DNA from: Spirochaetaceae bacterium | Lineage (GTDB): Bacteria; Spirochaetota; Spirochaetia; CADAEX01 | Direction of reading: 5' to 3' | NCBI GenBank assembly: GCA_009780675.1 | Contig: WQZP01000023.1 | Coordinates: 1 to 33,689, forward strand | Length of the DNA stretch: 33,689 nucleotides | In this document: in pieces, positions 14,944 through 23,983 of the stretch | Layout: each line of letters opens with the position of its first letter | Numbering within the stretch: position 1 is the first letter of the stretch | Translations under genes and position numbers: made by a program | The notes under the pieces: model-generated | What the model was told of the DNA's origin: nothing | Database searches by the model: none | What the model saw: the letters and a program-made list of their open reading frames with translations, nothing else

Positions 14944-15958
14944 GCCCTGCAAGTCAGAAATCGAATATGGGAACTTTGCAGACAGACTCAATAAGTTGAT
15001 CGATGAAAAAAAGAACCCTTCTGTAGTGGGGCTGGATCCGGCAATAGAAAATCTCCCTTCATCTATAATCGAAAAATATAAACTTTCCGGCAAGTCCGAC
15101 ACTTCATGTCGTCCCTTGTCCGACGCTTCGGATCGTCCCATAGAAAATATTTTCCATGCTGCAGCAGAAGCAGTATTTGAATTCAATAAAAATATAATAG
15201 ACGCGACATGCGATATTGTGCCTGCTGTTAAACTACAGATAGCCTATTATGAAGAACTTGGAGCAGAAGGTATTACATCATTTAAAGAAACAGCTTCCTA
15301 TGCAAAATCAAAAGGGATCATTGTTATAGGAGATGTAAAACGGAATGATATTGGAAATACCTGCAAAGCTTATTCAAATGCGTATATTGGCAGGCCAGAT
15401 ATATTTGGAAAAAAAATTCCCCTCTTTGATCTTGATGCAGTAACTATAAACAGTTATCTGGGTCACGAAGGGGTTGCTCCGTTTATAGATGACTGCGCTC
15501 AATATGGAAAAGGTATTTTTATTCTTGTTAAAACTTCGAATCCAGGGTCAGAAGAGTTCCAGGGGCTTACAACTGAAAAAGGGAAAAACTATTTTGTAAT
15601 GGGCCAGCTTGTTGCGGAGTGGGGGAAAGCGCTTACAGGAAAAAGCAAGTACAGCAGCGTAGGAGCTGTTGTTGGCGCGACATATCCCGAAGAAGCTGCG
15701 ATCTTAAGGCAAAATATGAAAGAGACACTTTTTCTGGTTCCGGGATATGGAGCGCAGGGTGGCACAGCAGATGATATTATGGAATGTTTTAATTCCGACG
15801 GGCTTGGAGCTTTGATAAACTCTTCACGCGGAATAATTTTCGCGTACAAAAAATATAAAGATGAAAAAAATTACAGCAAATATGCAAGAGAAGAATCTCT
15901 CATAATGAAAGATAACATTTCAAAAGCATTGATAAAAAAAGGAATATACAGATGGTAA
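14930..15958 (+). CDS. pyrF: Orotidine 5'-phosphate decarboxylase, type 2
   Basis: This 342-residue TIM-barrel enzyme decarboxylates OMP to UMP. The catalytic signature DVKRNDIG is at about residues 135-142, and VVGLDP at 32-37 and VPGYGAQGG near the C-terminus are also family blocks. Length and motif spacing fit the type 2 (longer) subfamily. ATG 14930 overlaps the end of pyrE and is chosen over the longer frame. Residues 54-70 (KSDTSCRPLSDASDRP) are an insert in the loop after the first strand, encoded by copy 2 of the dispersed repeat, and unlike anything expected in the family. It follows pyrE in the pathway and in the operon. Confidence 0.93.
   Translation: MDMNKPCKSEIEYGNFADRLNKLIDEKKNPSVVGLDPAIENLPSSIIEKYKLSGKSDTSCRPLSDASDRPIENIFHAAAEAVFEFNKNIIDATCDIVPAVKLQIAYYEELGAEGITSFKETASYAKSKGIIVIGDVKRNDIGNTCKAYSNAYIGRPDIFGKKIPLFDLDAVTINSYLGHEGVAPFIDDCAQYGKGIFILVKTSNPGSEEFQGLTTEKGKNYFVMGQLVAEWGKALTGKSKYSSVGAVVGATYPEEAAILRQNMKETLFLVPGYGAQGGTADDIMECFNSDGLGALINSSRGIIFAYKKYKDEKNYSKYAREESLIMKDNISKALIKKGIYRW
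15097..15124 (+). repeat. 28-nt dispersed repeat, copy 2 (inside pyrF)
   Basis: CGACACTT, 7 variable bases, TCCCTTGTCCGAC. Outer 21 bases are identical to copy 1 in pyrE read on the other strand. It contains a hairpin (CGACA/TGTCG), and a degenerate second unit follows to about 15139 (TCCGACGCTTCGGA, itself a hairpin). It encodes residues 56-65 of pyrF in frame. Confidence 0.75.
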
Positions 15959-16248
15959 AAGAAAACACAACCAATTCAAAACGGGCAATAATTACAGTAC
16001 TTGGCGCAGATAAAGTAGGTATTATTGCAGGGGTAACAACTGCTCTTGCAAAACTTGGGATCAATATTCTTGATATATCGCAGACAACAATGCAGGATAT
16101 TTTGACAATGATAATGCTTGTTGATCTTGAAAAAGCTGCAAAGCCAATTCGTGAAATTATTGATGAACTTGAAGCAGTAGGAAAGCAGCTTAATGTTGAA
16201 GTAAGATTTCAACTTGAAGAAATATTTAAAACAATGCACAGAATATAG
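15952..16248 (+). CDS. ACT-domain protein (UPF0237 type)
   Basis: This 98-residue single ACT domain (ITVLGADKVGIIAGVTTALA, then INILDISQTTMQD, then MIMLVDLE) is of the UPF0237 type. ACT domains bind small ligands, often amino acids, and regulate partner proteins. Its ATG overlaps the end of pyrF, and UPF0210 follows 11 nt after its stop. ACT/UPF0210 neighbours are conserved in many bacteria and archaea, so this protein is probably the ligand-sensing partner of the next gene. Confidence 0.9.
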   Translation: MVKENTTNSKRAIITVLGADKVGIIAGVTTALAKLGINILDISQTTMQDILTMIMLVDLEKAAKPIREIIDELEAVGKQLNVEVRFQLEEIFKTMHRI

Positions 16249-16259
16249 GAACATAAAAA

Positions 16260-17621
16260 ATGCTTATTCCATCCGAAATTGTAGAAACAATAAAAATGAT
16301 TCATGAGGAAAACTTTGATATAAGAACAATCACTGTCGGTATATCGCTGAGAGATTGCTGCGACAGTAACGGAAAAAAATCAAGGGAAAAAATATATGAT
16401 AAAATAACAAAGATTGCGGAAAATCTTGTTAGAACAGGCGAAGATATTGAAAAAGAGTATGGCGTGCCAATAATAAATAAAAGAATATCTGTAACCCCTA
16501 TTTCCATGGTTGCAGAAGCATCTGATGATAAAAACTATACAGAGTATGCAGTAACGCTGGATAAGGTCGCAGACAGATGCGGAGTAAATTTTATAGGTGG
16601 CTTTTCTGCTCTTGTGCATAAGGGATATACAAAAGGGGACAAAATCCTTATAGACTCAATACCAGAAGCATTGGCAGCAACAAATAAGGTTTGCTCTTCT
16701 GTAAATCTTGCCACAACCAGATCAGGAATAAATATGGATGCTGTGCGCCATATGGGAATGATTATCAAACAGACCGCGGAAAAGAGCGCAGATAAAAATG
16801 CTATTGGGTGCGCGAAGCTTGTTGTTTTTACAAATGTTCCGGAAGATAACCCTTTTATGGCAGGCGCTTTTCATGGTGTCGGAGAAAGCGAGAGTACGAT
16901 CAATGTTGGGATAAGCGGCCCAGGCGTAGTGCAGAATGTTATTAAAAGAGTGGGCATTAATGCAGACTTTGGAGTTGTTTCAGAAGAGATAAAAAGAGCT
17001 GCATTTAAAATTACAAGAGTAGGGGAGCTTGTTGCAAGAGAAGCTTCCCGCAGACTTAATATTCCGTTTGGTATTGTAGATCTTTCACTTGCCCCAACAC
17101 CAGCAAGAGGGGACAGTGTTGCTCATATTATCGAAGAGATGGGGCTTGAAGTTTGCGGTACTCACGGTTCAACTGCTGCTTTGGCGCTTTTAAATGATGC
17201 TGTAAAAAAAGGGGGCTCAATGGCATCTTCGTATGTTGGGGGCTTAAGCGGTTCATTTATCCCTGTAAGCGAAGATGTAGGGATGATAGATGCTGTAAAA
17301 TCAGGTCATTTAACTATTGAAAAACTTGAAGCACTGACATGCATCTGTTCTGTGGGTCTTGATATGATTGCAATACCCGGGGATACTCCGTATGAAACAA
17401 TTTCCGCAATTATCGCAGATGAAGCTGCGATAGGAGTTATAAATAACAAAACCACTGCAGTCAGGATAATACCTGTCCCCGGTAAAAAGGTAGGCGATAT
17501 TGTTGAGTTTGGCGGACTATTGGGAACCGCGCCTATTATGAGAGTGAATAACGCTTCAAGCGCGCCATTTATTCACAGGGGCGGGAGAATCCCTTCGCCG
17601 TTAAATGCATTAAAAAACTAA
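16260..17621 (+). CDS. UPF0210 (DUF711) protein
   Basis: This 453-residue protein has the length and motifs of the UPF0210/DUF711 family: [11 protein letters not shown]-type start ([17 protein letters not shown]), [48 protein letters not shown], and [20 protein letters not shown] near the end. The fold is related to the pyruvate formate-lyase-like barrel, but the active-site chemistry is unknown. It follows the ACT protein at 11 nt and precedes the kinase. Its presence in a pyrimidine/PLP/purine-salvage operon is a hint to a nucleotide- or cofactor-linked role. Confidence 0.93.
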   Translation: MLIPSEIVETIKMIHEENFDIRTITVGISLRDCCDSNGKKSREKIYDKITKIAENLVRTGEDIEKEYGVPIINKRISVTPISMVAEASDDKNYTEYAVTLDKVADRCGVNFIGGFSALVHKGYTKGDKILIDSIPEALAATNKVCSSVNLATTRSGINMDAVRHMGMIIKQTAEKSADKNAIGCAKLVVFTNVPEDNPFMAGAFHGVGESESTINVGISGPGVVQNVIKRVGINADFGVVSEEIKRAAFKITRVGELVAREASRRLNIPFGIVDLSLAPTPARGDSVAHIIEEMGLEVCGTHGSTAALALLNDAVKKGGSMASSYVGGLSGSFIPVSEDVGMIDAVKSGHLTIEKLEALTCICSVGLDMIAIPGDTPYETISAIIADEAAIGVINNKTTAVRIIPVPGKKVGDIVEFGGLLGTAPIMRVNNASSAPFIHRGGRIPSPLNALKN

Positions 17622-17645
17622 AATATGTTTGGAGAGAAGTTAATA

Positions 17646-18521
17646 ATGACAAATCCTGTTTACGAAATAGCAGCAGTGCATGATCTTTCCGGATATGGAA
17701 AATGCTCTCTTACTGTTGCGATCCCGGTTCTGGCAGCAATGGGAATGCAGGTATGCCCTTTGCCAACTTCTATTTTGTCAACACAGACATCAGGTTTTAA
17801 AGATTATACTTTTTTTGATTTTACAGACCACATGGAAGGGATCATAAATCACTGGAAAAGCCTTAATATAAAGTTTGATGCTATTTATACAGGTTTTCTT
17901 GGATCCTCCAAACAAATAGATATAATAATAAATTTTATCGAGAAATTTAATCATGAAAAAATGCTCGTAGTTATTGATCCTGTTTTGGGCGATGATGGAG
18001 AGCTTTATGACACTATTAGTCAAACAATTGTAGAAGAGATGAAAAAGCTTGTAACAAAAGCAACTCTTATTACCCCGAATATTACAGAAGCTGCAATACT
18101 TCTTGGAGAAAACAATTACGACAAGTTATCAGATAAAAAAATAAAATCCATTCTTGGCTCTCTTGCGGAGATGGGGCCAGATATGGTTGTAGTTACAAGT
18201 GTTGGAACCGAGAATGAGCTGCACCCAATTGTAGCTGCCTATGATAAAAAACTTAATAAATACTGGAAAATCAAAAATGAATATATCCCTGTAAGTTATC
18301 CAGGCACTGGAGATATATTCGCGAGTATAATGACAGGCTGCATACTGCGAGGAGATAGTCTGTCTGTATGCGCTGCAACTGCTGTTGAATTTATTACAGA
18401 GGCAATCAAAGAAACTTATGCGCATAAGACCACTCCAAGAAACGGGATATTGTTTGAGAAAGTGCTTAATATGTTATCTGCTCCCTTAAATAAAAATGCT
18501 TTTAATATTTCGGAACTATGA
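17646..18521 (+). CDS. pdxK: Pyridoxamine/pyridoxal kinase (ribokinase superfamily)
   Basis: This 291-residue kinase phosphorylates B6 vitamers in the PLP salvage pathway. The evidence is the N-terminal VHDLSGYGKCSLTVAIPVLA, the SILSTQTSGF block, DPVLGDDGELY, and the anion-hole/catalytic motif YPGTGDIFASIMTGC, all of the PdxK/PdxY group (COG2240). The start is ATG 17646 with GGAGAG upstream; an ATG 21 nt earlier has no ribosome binding site. It is packed against UPF0210 and the HAD gene in the same operon. Confidence 0.88.
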   Translation: MTNPVYEIAAVHDLSGYGKCSLTVAIPVLAAMGMQVCPLPTSILSTQTSGFKDYTFFDFTDHMEGIINHWKSLNIKFDAIYTGFLGSSKQIDIIINFIEKFNHEKMLVVIDPVLGDDGELYDTISQTIVEEMKKLVTKATLITPNITEAAILLGENNYDKLSDKKIKSILGSLAEMGPDMVVVTSVGTENELHPIVAAYDKKLNKYWKIKNEYIPVSYPGTGDIFASIMTGCILRGDSLSVCAATAVEFITEAIKETYAHKTTPRNGILFEKVLNMLSAPLNKNAFNISEL

Positions 18522-18524
18522 AAT

Positions 18525-19403
18525 ATGATATTCGTAACAGATTTTGATGGCACATTATATAGAGACGACCGTACAATAAGTAATGTTGATATTGAAACTA
18601 TTGAAAAATTGGGCAAGCTTAATGTAAAAAGGGTTATTGCAACCGGAAGATCTTTTTATTCTGCATTAAAAGTTATTCCTGAGCATTTTCCAATTGATTA
18701 TCTTATTTTTTCATCAGGCGCAGGAGTAATGGAATGGGAAAATAAAAAAATTATAAAGACATATTCATTAAATAAAACCCAAATAGAAAATACTGTAAAA
18801 ATTTTAATAGAGAACAAATGCGATTTTATGCTTCACAAAAAAATACCAGATAATCACTATTTTTATTATCATAAATCATCAAATAGCTCATCAGCAGCAG
18901 AAGGAGATTTTGATAAACGGCGCAGCATCTATTCAGCTTATTCCGAAGAACTTGATGATGCCGCTGTTGCAGATTTGGAAGAGGCGTGTCAGTTTGTTGT
19001 AGTGATCCCTTATAATACATTGTTATCACATACAGAAATATATGAAGATTTAAAAGAAAAACTTAAAAAAACAGAAGGGCTTCATATAATAAGGGCAACT
19101 TCTCCAATAGATAAAAAAACACTTTGGATCGAAATATTTCCCGAAGGGGTTTCAAAAGCACATGGGATAAAAACAATTGCAGACCGCCTTTTTTTGGATT
19201 ATAATTCTACTGCAGCATTGGGAAATGATTTTAATGACCTTGATATGTTAAGATGGGTAAAAAATCCATTTGTAGTTGAAAATGCTCCTATGGAACTTAA
19301 AAAAGAGTTTATAACTGTAAAATCCAATAATGAAAATGGATTTACAGATGCTGTAAATAAGTACTTGGATATTAAAAATTTGACAAATGCAGGTGATGAA
19401 TGA
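18525..19403 (+). CDS. HAD-family (Cof-type) phosphatase
   Basis: This 292-residue protein has HAD motif I (VTDFDGTLYRDD, nucleophile Asp7), motif II (VIATGRS), motif III Lys region (VSKAHGIK) and motif IV (LGNDFNDLDML). The cap arrangement and length are those of the Cof/IIB subfamily of sugar-phosphate, nucleotide or PLP phosphatases. It begins 3 nt after the kinase stop and overlaps apt by 4 nt. Placed next to a pyridoxal kinase it may act on PLP or a nucleotide; substrate is not readable from sequence. Confidence 0.9.
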   Translation: MIFVTDFDGTLYRDDRTISNVDIETIEKLGKLNVKRVIATGRSFYSALKVIPEHFPIDYLIFSSGAGVMEWENKKIIKTYSLNKTQIENTVKILIENKCDFMLHKKIPDNHYFYYHKSSNSSSAAEGDFDKRRSIYSAYSEELDDAAVADLEEACQFVVVIPYNTLLSHTEIYEDLKEKLKKTEGLHIIRATSPIDKKTLWIEIFPEGVSKAHGIKTIADRLFLDYNSTAALGNDFNDLDMLRWVKNPFVVENAPMELKKEFITVKSNNENGFTDAVNKYLDIKNLTNAGDE

Positions 19404-19933
19404 GAGGCGAAAAAATTATTGATGATGCAATAAGAAAAGTAAAAGATTTCCCCAAAAAAGGGGTGTTATTTTATGATATAACAGGACTCCTAATAACTCC
19501 TGATGCATTTAATCATTGTATAAAAAAAATGATAGAGCTTTATGAAAAAAAGGGGATAAAGCGTATTGCTGCAATCGAGGCAAGAGGATTTCTTTTTGCT
19601 TCTCCTTTGGCATATCATCTTGGCGTACCAATCACACTTGTAAGAAAAAAGAATAAACTTCCTGGCGAGACTATCAGAAAAAACTACTCTCTTGAATATG
19701 GAGAAGATTCGATTGAGATCCATAAATCAGATGTATTGCCCGGAGAAAAAATACTTGTTGTTGATGATCTTATTGCAACTGGCGGAACATTATCTGCTGC
19801 ATGTGAATTGATAGAATCTGTTGGAGCAGAAATAGAAGAGATTTTTGCAGTAGTAGGGCTCCCTTTTCTTAACTATGGGAAACTTCTTTTCAAATATAAA
19901 ATAAAAACCCTTATAGAATACGATGAAGAGTAA
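19400..19933 (+). CDS. apt: Adenine phosphoribosyltransferase
   Basis: This 177-residue enzyme salvages adenine with PRPP to give AMP. FPKKGVLFYDITGLL, AIEARGFLFASPLA, VRKKNKLPGETI and the PRPP motif ILVVDDLIATGGTLSA are textbook Apt blocks, and the length is standard. The start overlaps the HAD stop as ATGA. It is the last gene of the operon; I see no strong terminator before the cyclase promoter. Confidence 0.97.
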   Translation: MRGEKIIDDAIRKVKDFPKKGVLFYDITGLLITPDAFNHCIKKMIELYEKKGIKRIAAIEARGFLFASPLAYHLGVPITLVRKKNKLPGETIRKNYSLEYGEDSIEIHKSDVLPGEKILVVDDLIATGGTLSAACELIESVGAEIEEIFAVVGLPFLNYGKLLFKYKIKTLIEYDEE

Positions 19934-19965
19934 CTGATGAAGCTCGTATAAAAATTGTATATGGG

Positions 19966-19995
19966 TTGACAATATCACACTATTTGGTGTAATAT
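19966..19995 (+). promoter_or_regulatory. Promoter of the cyclase operon
   Basis: TTGACA (19966-19971), an 18-bp spacer, and TAATAT (19990-19995). An inverted repeat ACAC/GTGT lies inside the spacer, overlapping the -10 edge, and could be an operator. Confidence 0.55.
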
Positions 19996-20037
19996 CTTCT
20001 ATAAAAATACTGCTTGAAAATATCCTAAGGCGATATT

Positions 20038-20106
20038 ATGAACATTTTTGAAGTCGTCATAAAATATGAAAATTCTTGCAGCATAAATGGAGCGTTGGCT
20101 TTATGA
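20038..20106 (+). CDS. 22-residue leader ORF coupled to the cyclase
   Basis: ATG 20038 is preceded by AAGG 8 nt upstream and encodes MNIFEVVIKYENSCSINGAL plus two residues. Its TGA overlaps the cyclase ATG as ATGA at 20103-20106. This is the geometry of translational coupling. The peptide shows no repeated codons that would suggest classical attenuation. It may only exist to load ribosomes onto the cyclase start, or it could be chance. Confidence 0.45.
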   Translation: MNIFEVVIKYENSCSINGALAL

Positions 20107-21944
20107 CAGTTCGGTTTTCAATAGGCGCCAAATTAATAATTTTGATTTCTTTTATTGTAATCCTCTCTCTTGGATCAGTTACAGCTCTGGTTTCATGGCT
20201 TGTACACGGGGACTTGCGGGTGTTGGCAGAAGAAAATAACTTTGAAACAAACCGCCGCTCAGCAATAGAAGCAGAAACGATTCTTTCAAATGTGCGCTCC
20301 AATTCCAGAATACTAATACAGACCATAACTGCAGCAGGGGCAGGCAGCATCATGGCACAGGAAGCAATCGACTTCTTTTTTGAGGAAAATCCCCAGGTAG
20401 CATCTGTTTTCTTTCTTGATCAGGGTCAGGCAGAACAATTACTGCTCAACAGGCAATTCTTTACTTCACGGGACCTTGAAGCAGAGCTTGCGAGCTCCTG
20501 GTTTGGGAATCAAGGAAATGCTCTTGGGCGGGTAATGCGTGGAGAAACTTTGCTCTTGAATGCAACGCCTCACTTCGGAGGATCACTCCTTGCTTTATTT
20601 TTCTCCTGGCAGGGGAGCGGGGTTGTAGGAGTTCTGTTTTCTTCTGAAAGCTTAAACCAGAACTTTGGATTTGGAACTAATCAGTCTTATATGATAAACA
20701 GTGACGCAGATATATTATCCCATGCAGATTATTCCCTTGTACATTCTTTGGTAAATCTTTCGGGAAAAGATTTTATCCGCGCAATTATCAACAGTCCACA
20801 AAAAAGCAGGCAGGAGCTTATCGAGTCAGATTTTGAGTTTTTACAAAGCCAGGATCCGGCGATTGCTACAGATTTCCATGAAGTTATTCGCAAATTTGTA
20901 GCATTTACAAAGCTGGATATAGCTGGAGCCATAGTTATCACCAGCATTGAATATAACAAAGTTTTTGAAGGGATAGCTGCTACCACAAGGCGAAATATCT
21001 ACCTTACCATTGCGGTTTTAAGTATTTCAATTATTTTTATCTGGTTCTTTTCCAAAACAATTTCAACCCCCCTAAGAGCATTGACAGTTGTAGCGCGTAA
21101 CATTGAGGGTGGTGATTTTAATATGGAACTTAAGCCAAAAACACGCGACGAAATCGGTGTTTTGACCAACAGTTTTCAGCATATGTGTGCAGCCTTGCAT
21201 ATTTTCGGCAGATTCACCAACAAGGAAACTGCAGTCAAGGCAATGCGTAATGAAATAAAACCAGGCGGCTTGCAAAAACACGCTACGATTTTCTTTTCCG
21301 ATATCCGGGGGTTTACTACATTGTCCGAAGGTTTTACAAGTGTTTTTGGAGAAGAAGCTTCTGACCGTATTGTCTACTGGCTGAATCATTACTTAACTGC
21401 CATGATAGATTGTGTTGGAAAAACAAACGGCACAATAGACAAGTTTATCGGCGATGCAGTAATGGCTCACTGGGGCGCAGCTTATACAGAAGGGTGTCCG
21501 AGCAAAGATGCGTATAACTGTGTAAAGGCAGCCTTGTTGATGCGGGATGCTCTTTATCACATGAATAAAGAACGCACGCCCAATGACCCAGCGAGTCCAC
21601 CCATCAAAATCGGCTGCGGCATAAATACAGGTATGGTTACAGCAGGGCAGCTTGGCAGTGATATGCGGATGGAATACACTGTTATCGGCGCCCCTGTAAA
21701 CCTTGCTTCACGTTTGGAATCACTTACAAAAACCCTTGGAGTAGATATCCTTATCTCTGAATATACATGGAACCTGGTTGGAGATGAATTCATAACAGAA
21801 GAGATGACGTCGGTAACTGTGAAAGGCAAAGAAGAACCAGTACGGATTTTCGCTGTAGTTAATTTTGTAAATCAAGAAAATGGGCCTAAAACCATTGCAG
21901 ATGTACGCAAACTTCTGGGCATAGAAGTTCCCAAGAATTCATAA
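20103..21944 (+). CDS. Membrane class III adenylate cyclase with periplasmic sensor and HAMP
   Basis: This 613-residue protein has a membrane segment at about 10-32, a periplasmic domain of roughly 260 residues, and a second membrane segment (IYLTIAVLSISIIFIWFF). A HAMP linker follows (STPLRALTVVARNIEGGDFN), then a class III cyclase domain. Metal-binding aspartates are in FFSDIRGF and FIGDAVMA. The purine-specifying pair is Lys in TIDKFIGD and Thr in EYTVIG, the Lys/Thr pattern of bacterial class IIIb adenylate cyclases, and NLASRL carries the transition-state Asn and Arg. It should make cAMP in response to an extracytoplasmic signal. ATG 20103 overlaps the leader ORF stop; a TTG at 20076 is in frame. 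FecR and barrel genes follow. Confidence 0.9.
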   Translation: MTVRFSIGAKLIILISFIVILSLGSVTALVSWLVHGDLRVLAEENNFETNRRSAIEAETILSNVRSNSRILIQTITAAGAGSIMAQEAIDFFFEENPQVASVFFLDQGQAEQLLLNRQFFTSRDLEAELASSWFGNQGNALGRVMRGETLLLNATPHFGGSLLALFFSWQGSGVVGVLFSSESLNQNFGFGTNQSYMINSDADILSHADYSLVHSLVNLSGKDFIRAIINSPQKSRQELIESDFEFLQSQDPAIATDFHEVIRKFVAFTKLDIAGAIVITSIEYNKVFEGIAATTRRNIYLTIAVLSISIIFIWFFSKTISTPLRALTVVARNIEGGDFNMELKPKTRDEIGVLTNSFQHMCAALHIFGRFTNKETAVKAMRNEIKPGGLQKHATIFFSDIRGFTTLSEGFTSVFGEEASDRIVYWLNHYLTAMIDCVGKTNGTIDKFIGDAVMAHWGAAYTEGCPSKDAYNCVKAALLMRDALYHMNKERTPNDPASPPIKIGCGINTGMVTAGQLGSDMRMEYTVIGAPVNLASRLESLTKTLGVDILISEYTWNLVGDEFITEEMTSVTVKGKEEPVRIFAVVNFVNQENGPKTIADVRKLLGIEVPKNS

Positions 21945-21955
21945 GGTATATATTA

Positions 21956-23983
21956 ATGCTACTGAAAAAAAATAAAAAACCAGTAAAGGTTGAGCCTGTT
22001 GACAATTTGCGACCTCTTGAGCCCAAGCGTTTGAGACCAAGAGATATTATAGTAACTATTTTACTTCTTCTTATAGCGTTATTAAATATAAATTTATTCA
22101 GAATAGATTTTCAGCGGACTATAACTCTGCGAAATGTAGAACCTGTTGGTTATGTTGTAATAAGGGAGAACGTTGTCCAGCGCAGGCTTATAGATCACGT
22201 GCTTTGGGACAGGCTGACAACAGAATCACCAGTGTATCCTGGAGACTTGATCCGCGTTGCACCGCTTTCTGCTGCGACTCTGTTTTTTGATGCCAACAGC
22301 ATTGATTTAAGTGAAAATACACTTATACGCATAACACAGGCAGCAGATGGTGAAACCTTACAGATTACTATGAATGAAGGAGCTCTTTCCATTGCTACTA
22401 CTTCGGATAGCAGGAGAGTATCTGTAGATATAAATGGTCGCCAGGTATTACCAGTTGGAGCAGCTATACTCAACATTACAGCTGCAGAAGATGGCATGGT
22501 GGTGCAGGTGGCCGAAGGAACAGCGCGATTTATTGATATTGACGAGAGGCGGTCGCGGGAAATCCAGGCAGGCAGCCTTATTAGTCTTGATGCAAGTGGT
22601 TTTGAGCGCGAGGATAAAGCAGTAGTAATAATGCACCCTGCTTTAAATGATCGTTTTATTAATGCTGACCCAGGTCTTTTTTCTCTCAACTTTTTATGGA
22701 GCAGGATAAATCTTGACGCTAATGAATTATTGCGCCTGGAAGTTGCTACAGACAGAAACTTTAATAATATTTTATATATTCATGAAGATTTGGACACACA
22801 AGCGCAAATTGTTGTTGATAATGGGCTTTGGCACTGGAGGCTTTCTAATGAAGATAGTGTTCTTGGCAAAGGGCGATTTATAATAGCAGATGGCGCAGCG
22901 CAGCAATTAAAAAGCCCTGTTGAAAACAGCGTATTTACTTATACAGATGAATTGCCTGTAGTGAATTTCCAGTGGTTTGAGGTAGATAGAGCGTCTTCTT
23001 ACATTCTGGAAATCTGCGATACCCCTTCTTTTGTTAATCCACAAATCCAGAGGCATAGCCAAATAACTTTTTTTACAGATTCAAGTTTTGGGACTGGAAC
23101 ATGGTATTGGCGGGTGAAGCCTGTTTTTCCCATTGTTTTCAAAGGGGACTCTTCGTTTTCACAAGTTTCAGATTTTAGAGTTGAGCATGTATCTTCTCAT
23201 GAGGAGCAACGTGATGTCCGTTATCGCGGGGAGAGACGTGCTGTTGCCCCTCCTCAGGAAGAGCAACGTGTTGCTGTACGTCCTCAGGCAGAGCAGCCTG
23301 CTGTTATCCCTCCTAGGGAAGAGCCGCGTGTTGCTGTTGCCCCTCCTCAGGAAGAGCAACGTGTTGCTGTACGTCCTCAGGCAGAGCAGCCTGCTGTTAT
23401 CCCTCCTAGGGAAGAGCCGCGTCCTGTTATTGTCCCTCTTCAGGAAGAGCCGCGTGTTGTTGTTCCTCCTCGTGAAGAGCCGCGTGTTGTTCCTCCTCCT
23501 CCTCCTAGAGAAGCGCCACGTGTTCTTCTGGAAGAGAGGCGAGACGAAGCAACTCAGGAGCCTGTTGCTTCTGTTATATCACAGCCAACGCCGCCCCCTC
23601 TCTTGGCAGCGCCGCGAAATTTGTCGCCAGCACAAGGACGACGTTATACAATGAGAGACCTGCAAACCCAGAGAAGCCTTAACTTTAGCTGGCGAGCAGT
23701 AAGTGGAGCCAATGCTTATATCTTCACCATTTATCAGCAAATTGCAGATGGTGGCAGGCAGCAAATTTATCGCACACAGCCTTTAACGCGTACAAATTAT
23801 TTGCTTGAAGATCTGCAAATTTTAGATAGAGGGACTTTTATCTGGCAGGTAGAAGCTGTAACTGTGGGATCAGATGGCGCTATCAACCGACGCGGTAACA
23901 TGGCGGAAAACACATTTATTATGGACATCTATTTCCCCGATACTGTACGGGTAGAAGGGGCAGGGATCATGTATGCGAATTAG
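21956..23983 (+). CDS. FecR-domain membrane-anchored protein with Pro/Glu/Arg repeats
   Basis: This 675-residue protein has an N-terminal cytoplasmic tail, one membrane segment (IIVTILLLLIALLNINLF, about 31-48), then a periplasmic FecR domain (YPGDLIRVAPLSAATLFFD, then a long beta-helix-like stretch to about residue 215). Two fibronectin-like segments follow, ending in GLWHWRLS and GTWYWRV. Residues about 425-525 are a Pro/Glu/Arg/Gln-rich linker of imperfect repeats (EEQRVAV, EQPAVIPPREEPR), likely to span the periplasm and possibly bind peptidoglycan. A last fibronectin-like domain ends with GTFIWQVEAVT. The start is ATG 21956, 11 nt after the cyclase stop. It probably links the cyclase to the outer-membrane protein. 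Confidence 0.88.
   Translation: MLLKKNKKPVKVEPVDNLRPLEPKRLRPRDIIVTILLLLIALLNINLFRIDFQRTITLRNVEPVGYVVIRENVVQRRLIDHVLWDRLTTESPVYPGDLIRVAPLSAATLFFDANSIDLSENTLIRITQAADGETLQITMNEGALSIATTSDSRRVSVDINGRQVLPVGAAILNITAAEDGMVVQVAEGTARFIDIDERRSREIQAGSLISLDASGFEREDKAVVIMHPALNDRFINADPGLFSLNFLWSRINLDANELLRLEVATDRNFNNILYIHEDLDTQAQIVVDNGLWHWRLSNEDSVLGKGRFIIADGAAQQLKSPVENSVFTYTDELPVVNFQWFEVDRASSYILEICDTPSFVNPQIQRHSQITFFTDSSFGTGTWYWRVKPVFPIVFKGDSSFSQVSDFRVEHVSSHEEQRDVRYRGERRAVAPPQEEQRVAVRPQAEQPAVIPPREEPRVAVAPPQEEQRVAVRPQAEQPAVIPPREEPRPVIVPLQEEPRVVVPPREEPRVVPPPPPREAPRVLLEERRDEATQEPVASVISQPTPPPLLAAPRNLSPAQGRRYTMRDLQTQRSLNFSWRAVSGANAYIFTIYQQIADGGRQQIYRTQPLTRTNYLLEDLQILDRGTFIWQVEAVTVGSDGAINRRGNMAENTFIMDIYFPDTVRVEGAGIMYAN
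23243..23428 (+). repeat. 93-nt tandem repeat inside the FecR gene
   Basis: Two units of 93 nt (31 codons) start at 23243 and 23336; the first 87 nt of the two are identical. They encode the Pro/Glu/Arg linker. Such exact coding repeats are prone to expansion and loss, so linker length may vary among strains. Confidence 0.85.

Noticed and set aside
22195-22689. Minus-strand ORF of 164 codons inside the FecR gene
   Set aside because: The plus-strand FecR domain is clearly coding; the opposite frame is Ser/Arg-rich shadow sequence without a start signal.
23236-23520. Regular repeats that might be read as a CRISPR array
   Set aside because: The repeats are contiguous in-frame coding units without spacers.
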